Positions 9,176 through 17,053 of a DNA stretch of 64,000 nt are shown in pieces. Source of the DNA: Streptomyces abyssalis (GTDB lineage Bacteria > Actinomycetota > Actinomycetes > Streptomycetales > Streptomycetaceae). The notes under the pieces are model-generated. The model worked only from the letters and a program-made list of their open reading frames with translations, was not told the DNA's origin and searched no databases. Location of the stretch: assembly GCF_001751365.1 (NCBI RefSeq), contig NZ_LJGT01000040.1:973696-1037695 (forward strand). Direction: 5' to 3'. The translations under genes and the position numbers were made by a program. The stretch's first letter is position 1. Every line of letters starts with the position of its first letter.

Positions 9176-9619
9176 ATGAACACCACAGCGACGACCGCCC
9201 AGCGGCCGGCGGCCGGCAACGCCCCGTCGGACCTGCTGCGCACCAGCCTGCGCGTGGACGGCTGGAGCACCGCCGCCTTCGGTGTCGTCATGCTCGCCGG
9301 GAGCGGGTGGTTCGGCGGTCTGCTCGGACTGCCGGCCACCTGGTCGGTCCCGTTCGGGATCGCCATGCTGGGCGGAGCCGCGGCGCTCGGTCTCATCGCC
9401 GGCTATCCGGAGATCCCGTCGCGCCTCGCAGCGCTCGTCGTCGTGGGCAACGCGCTGTCCTGCGTTGCGATGCTCTTGCTCGCGTTCACCGACGTCGTGG
9501 CGCTCACCGGCCTGGGAACGGCCTTCGTGGTCGTGGGCGCGCTGGTGGTCGCGGTCTTCGCCGAGGTCGAGTTCATCGGGCTTCGGCGCTCAGGGCCGGG
9601 TAGCGCCGTCCTCACCTGA
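9176..9619 (+). CDS. Small four-helix integral membrane protein
   Basis: A 147-residue protein with four predicted membrane helices (around FGVVMLAGSGWF, FGIAMLGGAAALGLIAGY, LAALVVVGNALSCVAMLLLAF and GTAFVVVGALVVAVFAEVEF) and short soluble ends. An AAGGAGG ribosome site 6 bases upstream fixes the ATG at 9176. I do not recognise a characterised family; it resembles small DoxX/SPW-like membrane proteins in topology only. It is divergent from the XRE/MmyB regulator, with the 17-bp palindrome between them, so it is the probable regulated target. It converges with the amidohydrolase at 9656. Confidence 0.8.
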   Translation: MNTTATTAQRPAAGNAPSDLLRTSLRVDGWSTAAFGVVMLAGSGWFGGLLGLPATWSVPFGIAMLGGAAALGLIAGYPEIPSRLAALVVVGNALSCVAMLLLAFTDVVALTGLGTAFVVVGALVVAVFAEVEFIGLRRSGPGSAVLT

Positions 9620-9655
9620 CGGCGTGCGGCGGGAGCCTCCGGTCATGGCCGCTGC

Positions 9656-10522
9656 TCACAGGCCGAACAGCCGCGCCGCGTTGTCGTGGCAGACCGCGCG
9701 CAGCCAGGCCGTGCCCAGGCCGGTCTTTTCGAGGGCCCGGAGCGCGTCGGCGTAGGTGTACGGGATGTTGGGGAAGTCCGTGCCGAGCAGGACGCGGTCC
9801 TGGAGGGCCGCCAGGCGGGAGAGCGCGTGGCGGGGGAAGGGAGCGGCGGCCTCGACGAACGGGGTGAAGGCCATGGTCGTATCGAGCATGACTCTCTCGT
9901 GGCGCTCGGCCAGCCCGAGGAAGTCCTCGTACTCCGGCATCCCCAAGTGAGCGACGATCAAGGGCAGTCGGGGGTTGCTGCCGAGCAGCTCGGCGATCGG
10001 TCCCGGGCCGGTGAAGCGGCCCGGCGCCGGTCCGGAGCCGCAGTGCGTCACGACGGGGACGCCGGTCTCCGCCAGCAGCCCCCAGACTTCCTTGAGCGTC
10101 GGGTCGTTGGGGTCGTACGCACCGACCTGGAGGTGGCTCTTGAAGACCCGCGCGCCCTGGTCGAGGGCCCGCCGCACGTCGTCCGCCGCGGAGGGCTCGG
10201 CGAAGAACGTCGCCGTGTGCAGACAGTCAGGGGTGCGTGATGCGAAGTCGGCGGCCCAGTCGTTGAGCCAGCGGGCCATGCCCGGTTTGTGCGGATAGAG
10301 CATCGACGTGAACGCCTTCACGCCGAAGTCCCGCAGGAGCGCGAGGCGTTGCTCCTCCTCGTGCCGGTACGCGATCGGCCAGCGCTGCCCCACGAGAGGG
10401 CCACCCTCGTCGAAGTACGCCCACACCTTGTCCAGTACGCGCTGCGGCATGAAATGGGTGTGGACGTCGATGAGGGAGTCCAGACCCACCGAGCGGCGGA
10501 ACGCCGCGACCTCGTCCTGCAT
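9656..10522 (-). CDS. Amidohydrolase family 2 metal-dependent hydrolase/decarboxylase
   Basis: A 288-residue TIM-barrel amidohydrolase (PF04909 type, as in ACMSD and related decarboxylases). Metal ligands are visible as HTH in DVHTHFMP near residue 20, H in VVTHCGSG near 180, H in IVAHLGMP near 210 and D in LLGTDFPN near 255. It is the last gene of a minus-strand cluster and starts 10 bases after the acyl-CoA ligase stop, so it should be co-transcribed. The ATG at 10522 is chosen; a TTG at 10528 would add two residues. The reaction is unknown; hydrolysis or decarboxylation of an aromatic or ring-cleavage acid is plausible. Confidence 0.87.
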   Translation of the reverse strand: MQDEVAAFRRSVGLDSLIDVHTHFMPQRVLDKVWAYFDEGGPLVGQRWPIAYRHEEEQRLALLRDFGVKAFTSMLYPHKPGMARWLNDWAADFASRTPDCLHTATFFAEPSAADDVRRALDQGARVFKSHLQVGAYDPNDPTLKEVWGLLAETGVPVVTHCGSGPAPGRFTGPGPIAELLGSNPRLPLIVAHLGMPEYEDFLGLAERHERVMLDTTMAFTPFVEAAAPFPRHALSRLAALQDRVLLGTDFPNIPYTYADALRALEKTGLGTAWLRAVCHDNAARLFGL

Positions 10523-10532
10523 GGGCAACAGG

Positions 10533-12029
10533 CTAACCCTGCGGCGGCAGGGGGAGCTCGCGCAGCTTCTGCTTCTGCACCTTGCCCGAGCCGGTGCGCG
10601 GCAGCGAGTCCGTCTCGTCGAAGCGGGCCGGGATCTTGTACCTGGCGAGGCGGCCGGCGAGGAAGGAGCGCAGCTCGTCCGGCGACGCGTGCATGCCGGG
10701 ACGCAGCGTGAAGAAGGCGCGGCCCACCTGCCCCCACTTCTCGTCCGGTACGCCGATGACGGCGCAGCCCGCGATCGCGGGATGTCCGAAGAGGGCGGCC
10801 TCGATCTCGGCCGGGTAGACGTTCTCGCCGCCCGAGATGTACATGTCCTTGACCCGGTCGACGATCGTCACGTAGCCGTCCTCGTCGCGTGTGGCGATGT
10901 CCCCGGAGTGGAACCAGCCGCCTTCGGAGAAGGCGGCGGCGGTGGCTTCGGGATCGTCCCAGTAGCCCGGTGAGACGTTGGGGCCCTTGATGAGCACCTC
11001 GCCTCTCTCGCCGGGTCCGGTGTCGGTCGAGTCGGCGCGTACGAGGCGTACATCGGTGAAGAAGCAGGGCAGGCCCGCCGTGCCTGCCCTGTCGGTGCTC
11101 TCGGCCGCTTCGAGCCAGGTCGCGCCGGGTGAGGTCTCGGTGAGCCCGTAGCCCTGGCAGAAGACCAGCCCGCGTTCCTGGTACGTACGGATCAGGGCCC
11201 CGGGGATCGGTGCGCCTCCCGACATCAGGTTGCGCAGGGAGGAGAGGTCGGCGTCCGCCCAGCGCGGGGACTGGGCGAAGGCGGCGAACATCGTCGTCAC
11301 GCCGAACATCCAGGTGACGCGGTGCTCGGCGATCAGGTCGTAGGCGGTGTCGACGTCCCACCCAGGCATGATCACGCTGCAGCCGCCCTTGAGGAACGTC
11401 GGGAGCAGCGTCTGGTTCAGCGCGGCGACGTGGAAGAGCGGAGCGCTGATCAGTGTCACCTCGTCCGAGGCGATGTCGAGGCCGACCATCAGGTTCAGGG
11501 TGTTCCAGATGATGTTGGCGTGGGTGAGGACGGCTCCCTTGGGCCTGCCCGTGGTTCCCGACGTGTAGAGGATGAAGGCGGGGTCGTCCCGCGAGACGGG
11601 GGTGTCGAGCGGGGCGAAGTCGCCGGAGGCGAGCCAGGGTTCGTACTCCGACAGCGATACGACGACAGGGGGCTTCGCCGTGAGTGAGCCGACGGCGCAC
11701 TCCGGGGCGTGGATCAGGGCGTAGGCCCCCGAGTGGCCCAGCACGTAGTCGAGTTCGGGGGCCGTCAGGCGGAAGTTGAGCGGCACGAAGACGCCGCCGA
11801 GCATGTGCGTGGCGAACATCGTCTCGGCGAACGACGGGTGGTTGGCGCCCAGATACGCGACCCGGTCACCCGGCTCCACGCCCGCGGCCCGCAGCCGTGA
11901 CGCCAGCCGTACGCTGCGCTCGTGGACCGCGGCGTAGGTGACGGGCGTGCCGTCGTGGATGAACGCCGTGCGGCCGGGCGAGAGCCCGGCCCTTCGTACG
12001 GGCCACGATCCGATGCCCTGGTTGTGCAT
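10533..12029 (-). CDS. AMP-dependent acyl-CoA synthetase/ligase
   Basis: A 498-residue adenylate-forming enzyme that would activate a carboxylic acid to its CoA thioester with ATP. The P-loop motif YTSGTTGRPKGAVLTH is near residue 160. The GYGLTET motif comes near residue 290 and the hinge DRVKDMYISGGENVYPAEIE near residue 395. The catalytic lysine region is PRTGSGKVQKQKL close to the C-terminus. The ATG at 12029 has a GAGGAG site and lies just after the transporter stop. Such ligases commonly open fatty-acid or aromatic-acid degradation; neighbours (MaoC hydratase, SDR, amidohydrolases, PaaX) fit a CoA-linked catabolic route. Substrate not determined. Confidence 0.93.
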   Translation of the reverse strand: MHNQGIGSWPVRRAGLSPGRTAFIHDGTPVTYAAVHERSVRLASRLRAAGVEPGDRVAYLGANHPSFAETMFATHMLGGVFVPLNFRLTAPELDYVLGHSGAYALIHAPECAVGSLTAKPPVVVSLSEYEPWLASGDFAPLDTPVSRDDPAFILYTSGTTGRPKGAVLTHANIIWNTLNLMVGLDIASDEVTLISAPLFHVAALNQTLLPTFLKGGCSVIMPGWDVDTAYDLIAEHRVTWMFGVTTMFAAFAQSPRWADADLSSLRNLMSGGAPIPGALIRTYQERGLVFCQGYGLTETSPGATWLEAAESTDRAGTAGLPCFFTDVRLVRADSTDTGPGERGEVLIKGPNVSPGYWDDPEATAAAFSEGGWFHSGDIATRDEDGYVTIVDRVKDMYISGGENVYPAEIEAALFGHPAIAGCAVIGVPDEKWGQVGRAFFTLRPGMHASPDELRSFLAGRLARYKIPARFDETDSLPRTGSGKVQKQKLRELPLPPQG

Positions 12030-12031
12030 CC

Positions 12032-13396
12032 TCAACTCCTCGCCAGGGGACGCGAGTCAGGTCCTGCCGCCTGCTCCGATAGATCCCGGTCCCGGGTCTC
12101 GCCCAGCAGCAGGACGCTCACCACGGTCAAGGCGCAGAAGCCCGCGACGACCGTGGACACCACGAGTGTGGCGCCGCCGCCGGCCGCGCGCTGTATCTCG
12201 GCGAAGAGCAGCGGCGCGAGGCCCGCGCCCAGCCCGGCGAGCTGGTAACCGAGCGAGGCGCCGGTGTACCGGCTGCGGGTGCTGAACAGTTCGGCGTACA
12301 GCGCCGCCAGCGGCCCGTACATCATCGGGTGAATGACGGACTGGCCGAGCACCAGCGCGGCGGTCAGCAGCAGCGCGCTCCCCGCGTCGGCCATCGGGAA
12401 GAGCGCGAAGGAGAAGACGCCCATGGCGACCGCGCCGGTGAGGACGACGGGCCGCCTGCCCAGCCGGTCCGAGAGCGCCGACCAGCCGATGATGGCCGGC
12501 ACCGCCAGCGCGGAGGAGAGGGTCAGCGCGTTCAGCACCGTCTGCCGCGCATGGCCGTTCTGGACGCCGTGGGCGATCAGGAAGCTCGTCAGCGTGCCCT
12601 GGGCGACGAACGCCGCCAGCCCGACGGCGACCGCGAGCACCAGGTTCCGCGGATGGCGCCGCAGCACGTCCAGGAGGGGCAGCCTGCCTCCGCCCTTCTG
12701 GGCGTCCCCGGCACCGCCTTCGGCGCGGGCCGCCGCGAAGACCGGGGTCTCCTCCACCCGCAGCCGTACGAACAGTCCGACGGCCAGCAGCACGATGCTC
12801 AGCAGGAACGGGATGCGCCACCCCCATGCGAGGAACGCCTCGTCGCCGACGGCGGCAGCGGTGCCGGTGAGCGCCGCGGTGGAGAGCACCACGCCGCACG
12901 GCGCCCCGGCGTTGGTGAAGCTCGCCCACAGCCCGCGCCGGGACCTCGCGTGCTCGGCGGACATCAGCACGGCTCCGCCCCACTCGCCGCCGACGGCGAC
13001 GCCCTGCAGGACGCGGAGCAGCACCAGCATGACCGCCGCCCAGCTGCCCACCTGCTCGTACGTCGGAAGTACGCCGATGAGGAAGCTGACGGTGCCCATC
13101 AGGGTCATCGTCATCACGAGCATCCGCTTGCGGCCGAGCCGGTCGCCGAAGTGCCCGAAGACGACGCCGCCGAGGGGACGGGCCAGATACCCGGCGGCGA
13201 AGGTGCCGAAGCTGGCGACGGTGCCCGCCAGCGGGTCCAGGTCGGTGAAGAAGACCTTGCTGAAAACGATCGCGGAGGCGGTGGCGTAGAGGAGGAAGTC
13301 GTAGTACTCGATCACGCTGCCGAAGAAGCTGGAGGTGACCGCACGGCGGAGCTGGGTGTTGCGGGGGTGTGGCGATGTGCTGTCGGTGCTGTCCAT
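12032..13396 (-). CDS. MFS transporter, metabolite:H+ symporter type
   Basis: A 454-residue transporter with twelve predicted membrane helices. The metabolite:H+ symporter subfamily signature is clear: SSFFGSVIEYYDFLLYATAS at the start, the ARPLGGVVFGHFGDRLGRKR loop near residue 75, and a second DRLGRRPV loop in the C-terminal half. This group imports dicarboxylates, shikimate, aromatic or osmolyte acids by proton symport. Its stop lies two bases before the acyl-CoA ligase start, so transport and CoA activation are coupled. It is separated from the MaoC gene upstream by 156 bases containing a tandem repeat. It is the likely uptake step of the cluster. Confidence 0.93.
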   Translation of the reverse strand: MDSTDSTSPHPRNTQLRRAVTSSFFGSVIEYYDFLLYATASAIVFSKVFFTDLDPLAGTVASFGTFAAGYLARPLGGVVFGHFGDRLGRKRMLVMTMTLMGTVSFLIGVLPTYEQVGSWAAVMLVLLRVLQGVAVGGEWGGAVLMSAEHARSRRGLWASFTNAGAPCGVVLSTAALTGTAAAVGDEAFLAWGWRIPFLLSIVLLAVGLFVRLRVEETPVFAAARAEGGAGDAQKGGGRLPLLDVLRRHPRNLVLAVAVGLAAFVAQGTLTSFLIAHGVQNGHARQTVLNALTLSSALAVPAIIGWSALSDRLGRRPVVLTGAVAMGVFSFALFPMADAGSALLLTAALVLGQSVIHPMMYGPLAALYAELFSTRSRYTGASLGYQLAGLGAGLAPLLFAEIQRAAGGGATLVVSTVVAGFCALTVVSVLLLGETRDRDLSEQAAGPDSRPLARS

Positions 13397-13487
13397 GGCT
13401 GCCGTCCCGTGTCCGTAGGGAGGTTCGGGGAGGTGTGGGGGAGGCCGGGCGATCGTCGGGGAGGTCCCCAGGGGCGATCACCGGACT

Positions 13488-13548
13488 CGGCGGGTCTGTC
13501 TCAGCGGTCTGTCTCAGCGGGTCTGCCTCGGCGGGTCTGCCTCGGCGG
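13488..13548. repeat. Four-copy 14-bp tandem repeat between MaoC and MFS genes
   Basis: Four head-to-tail copies of a 13-14-bp unit (consensus CRGCGGGTCTGYCT) begin at 13488, 13502, 13515 and 13529, then a partial copy. The second copy lacks one G. The block ends just before the MaoC stop codon. Such slippage-prone repeats may vary in number between strains; no function is evident. Confidence 0.8.
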
Positions 13549-13552
13549 AGAG

Positions 13553-14011
13553 TCAGGCGTAGTGCCGGTAGAGGGCCTGGCCCACGCAGGCGGGCTTCTC
13601 CGAACCGTCGTTCTCCACGGCGAAGTTCAGCTCCATCTGGACGCCGCCGCCGGCGACGTCCACCACCGCGCCGACGGTGCCGGTCAGCCGGATTCTGCTG
13701 CCGACGCGTACCGGGCTGGGGAAACGCACCTTGCCCAGCCCGTAGTTGACGCTCATCGAGACTCCGCTGATCTCCAGCAGCTGTGTGAAGAGCGGGATGA
13801 CGAGGGAGAGCGTGAGATAGCCGTGCGCGACGGTGCCGCCGAAGGGACCGGCGGCCGCCGCGTCCGTGTCCACGTGGATCCACTGGTGGTCGTCCGTCGC
13901 GTCGGCGAACGTGCCGACCCGTTCCTGGGTGATCTCCAGCCAGTCGCTGCCGCCCAGGTCCGTGCCCGCGAGGGCCTTCAGCTCCTCCAGGCCGTGCGCT
14001 TTCGTGGTCAC
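13553..14011 (-). CDS. MaoC-like (R)-specific enoyl-CoA hydratase
   Basis: A 152-residue single hot-dog-fold protein. The hydratase signature is present as TFADATDDHQWIHVDTDAAAAGPFGGTVAHGYLT split over residues 40-75, with the D and H of the DxxxxH catalytic pair (DDHQWIH). It would hydrate a trans-2-enoyl-CoA. The GTG start at 14011 overlaps the stop of the upstream amidohydrolase in GTGA, which implies translational coupling. With the SDR two genes upstream it mimics the hydratase plus 3-hydroxyacyl-CoA dehydrogenase pair of MFE-2-type beta-oxidation. Confidence 0.9.
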   Translation of the reverse strand: MTTKAHGLEELKALAGTDLGGSDWLEITQERVGTFADATDDHQWIHVDTDAAAAGPFGGTVAHGYLTLSLVIPLFTQLLEISGVSMSVNYGLGKVRFPSPVRVGSRIRLTGTVGAVVDVAGGGVQMELNFAVENDGSEKPACVGQALYRHYA

Positions 14012-14952
14012 TCGCTGACTCCCTTCGCCGGGCCGCCGGGTGCCGGCTGCCTCAGGCCGAGCAGCCGTGCCGCGTTCTCCTTGAGGATCCTGGGACGTAC
14101 TTCGGGCTTGATCTCCAGCTTCTCGAAGTCGGAGAGCCAGCGGTCGGGCGTGATCACCGGATAGTCGGAGCCGAAGAGGACCTTGTCCTTGAGCAGGCTG
14201 TTGGCGTAGCGCACGAGCTGGGGCGGGAAGTACTTCGGGGACCACCCGGACAGGTCGATGTGCACGTACGGCTTGTGCGTCGCGACGGCCAGCGCCTCGT
14301 CCTGCCAGGGGAAGGACGGGTGGGCGAGGACGATGCGCAACTCCGGGAAGTCCACGGCGACATCGTCGACGGACATCGGGTTGCTGTACTTCAGGCGGAT
14401 GCCGCCGCCGCCCGGCACACCGGCACCGATGCCGGTCTGGCCGGTGTGGAAGAGGGCGGGCACGCCCAGCTCCTCGATCGCCTCGTAGAGCGGGTAGGCC
14501 ATCCGGTCGTCCGGGGCGAACGCCTGGATGCTCGGGTGGAACTTGAAGCCGCGCACGCCGAATTCGGTGACGAGCCTGCGCGCCTCGCGCACCGCGGCCT
14601 TCCCCTTCCAGGGGTCCACGCTCGCGAATGGGATCAGCACGTCGGAATGGCGCGCGCAGGTCTCGGCGATCTCCTCGTTGGAGATGCGGGGATGACCCGT
14701 GGCGTGTTCGGCGTCGACGGTGAAGACGACGGCGGCCATCTTCCGTTCGCGGTAGTAGGCCGCCATCTGTCCGATGGTGGGCTGCCGTTCGGTGTGCGAC
14801 TTGAAGTACTCGGCGGAGGCACCGAAGAGCTCCGGGCTGAGGGAGCCGTGACCGCCGGCCGAGACCTCGGCGTGGGTGTGCACGTCGATCGCCGTCAACT
14901 CGTCGATGTCGATGGTGAGTTGACCGGGTCCACCGGCCGCTGCGCCGGTCAC
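14008..14952 (-). CDS. Amidohydrolase family 2 hydrolase/decarboxylase (second copy)
   Basis: A 314-residue metal-dependent amidohydrolase (PF04909 type). Ligand motifs are HTH in AIDVHTHAEV near residue 22, H in LFHTGQTG near 185, H in VLAHPSFPWQDE near 225 and D in LFGSDYPV near 275. It is only distantly similar to the other amidohydrolase of this cluster (9656-10522), so the two probably act on different intermediates. The GTG at 14952 overlaps the SDR stop (GTGA), and its own stop overlaps the MaoC start. Reaction unknown; ACMSD-like decarboxylation or ring hydrolysis are the family options. Confidence 0.88.
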   Translation of the reverse strand: MTGAAAGGPGQLTIDIDELTAIDVHTHAEVSAGGHGSLSPELFGASAEYFKSHTERQPTIGQMAAYYRERKMAAVVFTVDAEHATGHPRISNEEIAETCARHSDVLIPFASVDPWKGKAAVREARRLVTEFGVRGFKFHPSIQAFAPDDRMAYPLYEAIEELGVPALFHTGQTGIGAGVPGGGGIRLKYSNPMSVDDVAVDFPELRIVLAHPSFPWQDEALAVATHKPYVHIDLSGWSPKYFPPQLVRYANSLLKDKVLFGSDYPVITPDRWLSDFEKLEIKPEVRPRILKENAARLLGLRQPAPGGPAKGVSE

Positions 14953-15866
14953 TGCGCGGCCTTCGGTGTCCGCGGTGCGGGAATGCCGTACGTCTCGGGC
15001 CGGGCACCGACGCCCGTACTCCAGGAGCCGGCGATCGCGTCCGCGCTCCACCCGCCGTCCGCGTACGCCACGGCCTTCTCCTGCGGATGCGACCACAGGG
15101 CCAGCTTGTCGCCGCCGATGCCGATCGCCTGGCCCGTCACCTCGTCCGCCGCGTCGGAGGCGAGGAAGACCACGAGCGCGGCGGCGTCCTCGGCGGTTCC
15201 GAACCCCTCGTCCTTGCGGAGCCATTCGGGCAGCGGCGCACCGGTCCGCTCGGCCTCCTCCAGGACGGGCGCGAAGGCGGGGATCGTCTTCGTCATCTCG
15301 GTGGCGGCGACGGGCACGACCGCGTTGGCGGTGATGCCCGAGCGGGCCAGCTCCATCGCCCACGTACGGGCCATGGCCACGACACCGGCCTTGGCGGCCG
15401 CGTAGTTGGTCTGCCCGAAGTTGCCGCGCTGCCCCGCGGGGGAGGAGACGAGGATCAGCCGTCCGCCGGTGCCCTGCTCGCGCATGCGCACGGCGGCGGC
15501 CCGTGCGCAGGTGAACGTGCCGCGCAGATGCACGTCGACGACGGTGCCGAAGTCCTCGTCCGACATCTTCCACAGCACCTTGTCACGCAGGACGCCCGCG
15601 TTGGTGACCATGACGTCCAGCCGCCCGTAGTTCCCGACTGCCGCCTCCACCAGGGCGTCCGCGGCCGAGGCCTCTCCGACGGGCGCGACCACGGACACCG
15701 CCCGGCCTCCGCCGGCGGTGATCTTCTCGACGGCCGCCGCGGCGGCTCCGGCGTCGACGTCGTTGACCACGACGGACGCGCCTGCCACCGCCAGTGCCTC
15801 CGCATAGGCGAGGCCGAGCCCCCGGCCGCTGCCGGTGACGACGGCTGCTTTCCCGGACAGGTCCAT
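14949..15866 (-). CDS. SDR family dehydrogenase, 3-hydroxyacyl-CoA dehydrogenase-like
   Basis: A 305-residue short-chain dehydrogenase. The cofactor loop VVTGSGRGLGLAYAEALA is followed by ASVVVNDVDAG; the aspartate ending strand 2 favours NAD. The active site is complete: serine in ILVSSPAGQRG and YxxxK in NYAAAKAG. The sequence style matches the dehydrogenase part of MFE-2-type hydratase-dehydrogenases, which fits its place with a MaoC hydratase. First gene of the minus-strand catabolic cluster; ATG at 15866 with a GGAAGG site about 8 bases upstream. Divergent from the PaaX-family regulator. Confidence 0.9.
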   Translation of the reverse strand: MDLSGKAAVVTGSGRGLGLAYAEALAVAGASVVVNDVDAGAAAAAVEKITAGGGRAVSVVAPVGEASAADALVEAAVGNYGRLDVMVTNAGVLRDKVLWKMSDEDFGTVVDVHLRGTFTCARAAAVRMREQGTGGRLILVSSPAGQRGNFGQTNYAAAKAGVVAMARTWAMELARSGITANAVVPVAATEMTKTIPAFAPVLEEAERTGAPLPEWLRKDEGFGTAEDAAALVVFLASDAADEVTGQAIGIGGDKLALWSHPQEKAVAYADGGWSADAIAGSWSTGVGARPETYGIPAPRTPKAAQ

Positions 15867-15925
15867 GGGACGTACCTTCCGTCGGCGTCGGTACGGCAAG
15901 GAACGTACGGCTGTTCTGAGACGTC

Positions 15926-15950
15926 CGTCAATAATGTGCACAACATCAGC
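15926..15950. promoter_or_regulatory. AT-rich divergent promoter region with TGTGCACA palindrome
   Basis: The 107 bases between the SDR and paaX-like starts are the only shared control region of the cluster. They contain the 8-bp palindrome TGTGCACA at 15935-15942 in an AT-rich pocket. I infer a possible PaaX-type operator; the symmetry is short, so chance is possible. Confidence 0.35.
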
Positions 15951-15973
15951 TGCCGGAGGCTACGCTCATCCGT

Positions 15974-16864
15974 GTGAAGCCGAGCCAGGCAGCAGCAGAA
16001 GCAGACGCCGCGGCAGACGCCGCAGGAGCAGAAGGCCCGGACCGCGGGCCCGGCCCCGCCGTCCGCCCGCAGTCCCTCATGTTCAGCTTCTTCGGCATCC
16101 ACGTGCTCGGACGCGGCACCGGCGTCTACTCCGGCAGCATCATCGACGTCTTCGCCCGCGCCGGCGTCGGCGAGGAGGCCGTCCGCTCGACGCTCGCCCG
16201 GATGGCCAAACGGAACCTGCTCGTGCGCCACCGAAGGGGCCGCAAGGTGTACTTCGGCCTCACGCCGCACGCCGAGGAGGTCCTCCAGGACGGCCACCGC
16301 CGCATCTGGGAGACCGGCGCGGTCAACCGCGACTGGGACGGCACCTGGACGCTCGTGGGCTTCTCCATCCCGGACAGCCGCCGCCGCGAGCGGCACGACC
16401 TGCGCTCACGGCTCATCTGGGAGGGCTTCGGCCCGCTGCAGAGCGGCCTGTGGATCGCCCCCGGCGAGAAGGACGCCGCCGCGATCCTCGCGCCGCTCGG
16501 CCTGGACGAACACGTCACCGTGCTCCGCGCACAGGCGTTCAAGCCGACCGAGGCCGCCGACCTCGTGCGCAAGGCCTTCGACGCCGCCTCCATCGCCGCC
16601 GGCTACCGGGCCTTCCTCCAGCGCTGGGACATCGCCCCCGGACCCCCGCTGCCCTCCGCCCCCGACGACCTCGCGCGGCAGCTGATGCTGCACACCGACT
16701 GGCTCCAGCTCGTACGCCAGGACCCGCACCTCCCGGCCGAACACCTCCCCGCCGACTGGCCCGCGATCAGAGCGGAAACCTGCTTCCGCACCCTGGCGCG
16801 TACGTACGAACCAGTCGCCGCCGCACTGGCGGACGAGGTGCTGGACGTACTGGAACCGGGCTGA
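15974..16864 (+). CDS. PaaX-family transcriptional regulator
   Basis: A 296-residue regulator of the PaaX family, which in Escherichia coli represses phenylacetate catabolism and responds to an aryl-CoA ligand. The N-terminal winged helix is at residues about 35-100 (FSFFGIHVLGRGTGVYSGSI onward, then VRSTLARMAKRNLLVRHRRG). The PaaX middle and C-terminal domains follow (WTLVGFSIPDSRRRERHDLR, WEGFGPLQSGLWIAP). The first 30 residues are an Ala/Glu-rich extension. It starts with GTG and diverges from the SDR-amidohydrolase-MaoC-transporter-ligase cluster, so it is the probable repressor, most likely sensing a CoA thioester made by the ligase. Confidence 0.93.
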   Translation: MKPSQAAAEADAAADAAGAEGPDRGPGPAVRPQSLMFSFFGIHVLGRGTGVYSGSIIDVFARAGVGEEAVRSTLARMAKRNLLVRHRRGRKVYFGLTPHAEEVLQDGHRRIWETGAVNRDWDGTWTLVGFSIPDSRRRERHDLRSRLIWEGFGPLQSGLWIAPGEKDAAAILAPLGLDEHVTVLRAQAFKPTEAADLVRKAFDAASIAAGYRAFLQRWDIAPGPPLPSAPDDLARQLMLHTDWLQLVRQDPHLPAEHLPADWPAIRAETCFRTLARTYEPVAAALADEVLDVLEPG

Positions 16865-16941
16865 CTCCGGCGTGGCTCACTCAACCGGGTGACCCCTCTC
16901 AGGACAGGGCAAGGACCCGGCTCGTTCCGGCCGATACTGGC

Positions 16942-17025
16942 CTTCGCTTCGGCGAGAAGGTGAAGCTCCCCGAGCCGGTCGGAATCGAGCTGGACACGGA
17001 GATCCTCAAGAACTACGTCCGCTGA
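16942..17025 (+). pseudogene. C-terminal remnant of a Uma2-family endonuclease-like gene
   Basis: Between the paaX-like and GntR genes one frame reads RFGEKVKLPEPVGIELDTEI followed by a short tail and a stop at 17023-17025. This matches the usual C-terminal strand pattern of Uma2/DUF820 proteins, which are common in Streptomyces. There is no start codon or ribosome site and the catalytic core is absent, so this is a decayed fragment. It marks past recombination at this spot. Confidence 0.55.
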
Positions 17026-17053
17026 CCGGCCGGAGCCGCAGGCCGGGAGCTGC

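Noticed and set aside
13488..13548. CRISPR-like array
   Set aside because: Units are directly adjacent and only 13-14 bp, without spacers or cas genes.
15835..17025. 396-codon plus-strand frame through paaX
   Set aside because: It runs out of frame inside paaX. Only its last codons, beyond paaX, resemble Uma2 and are reported as a remnant.
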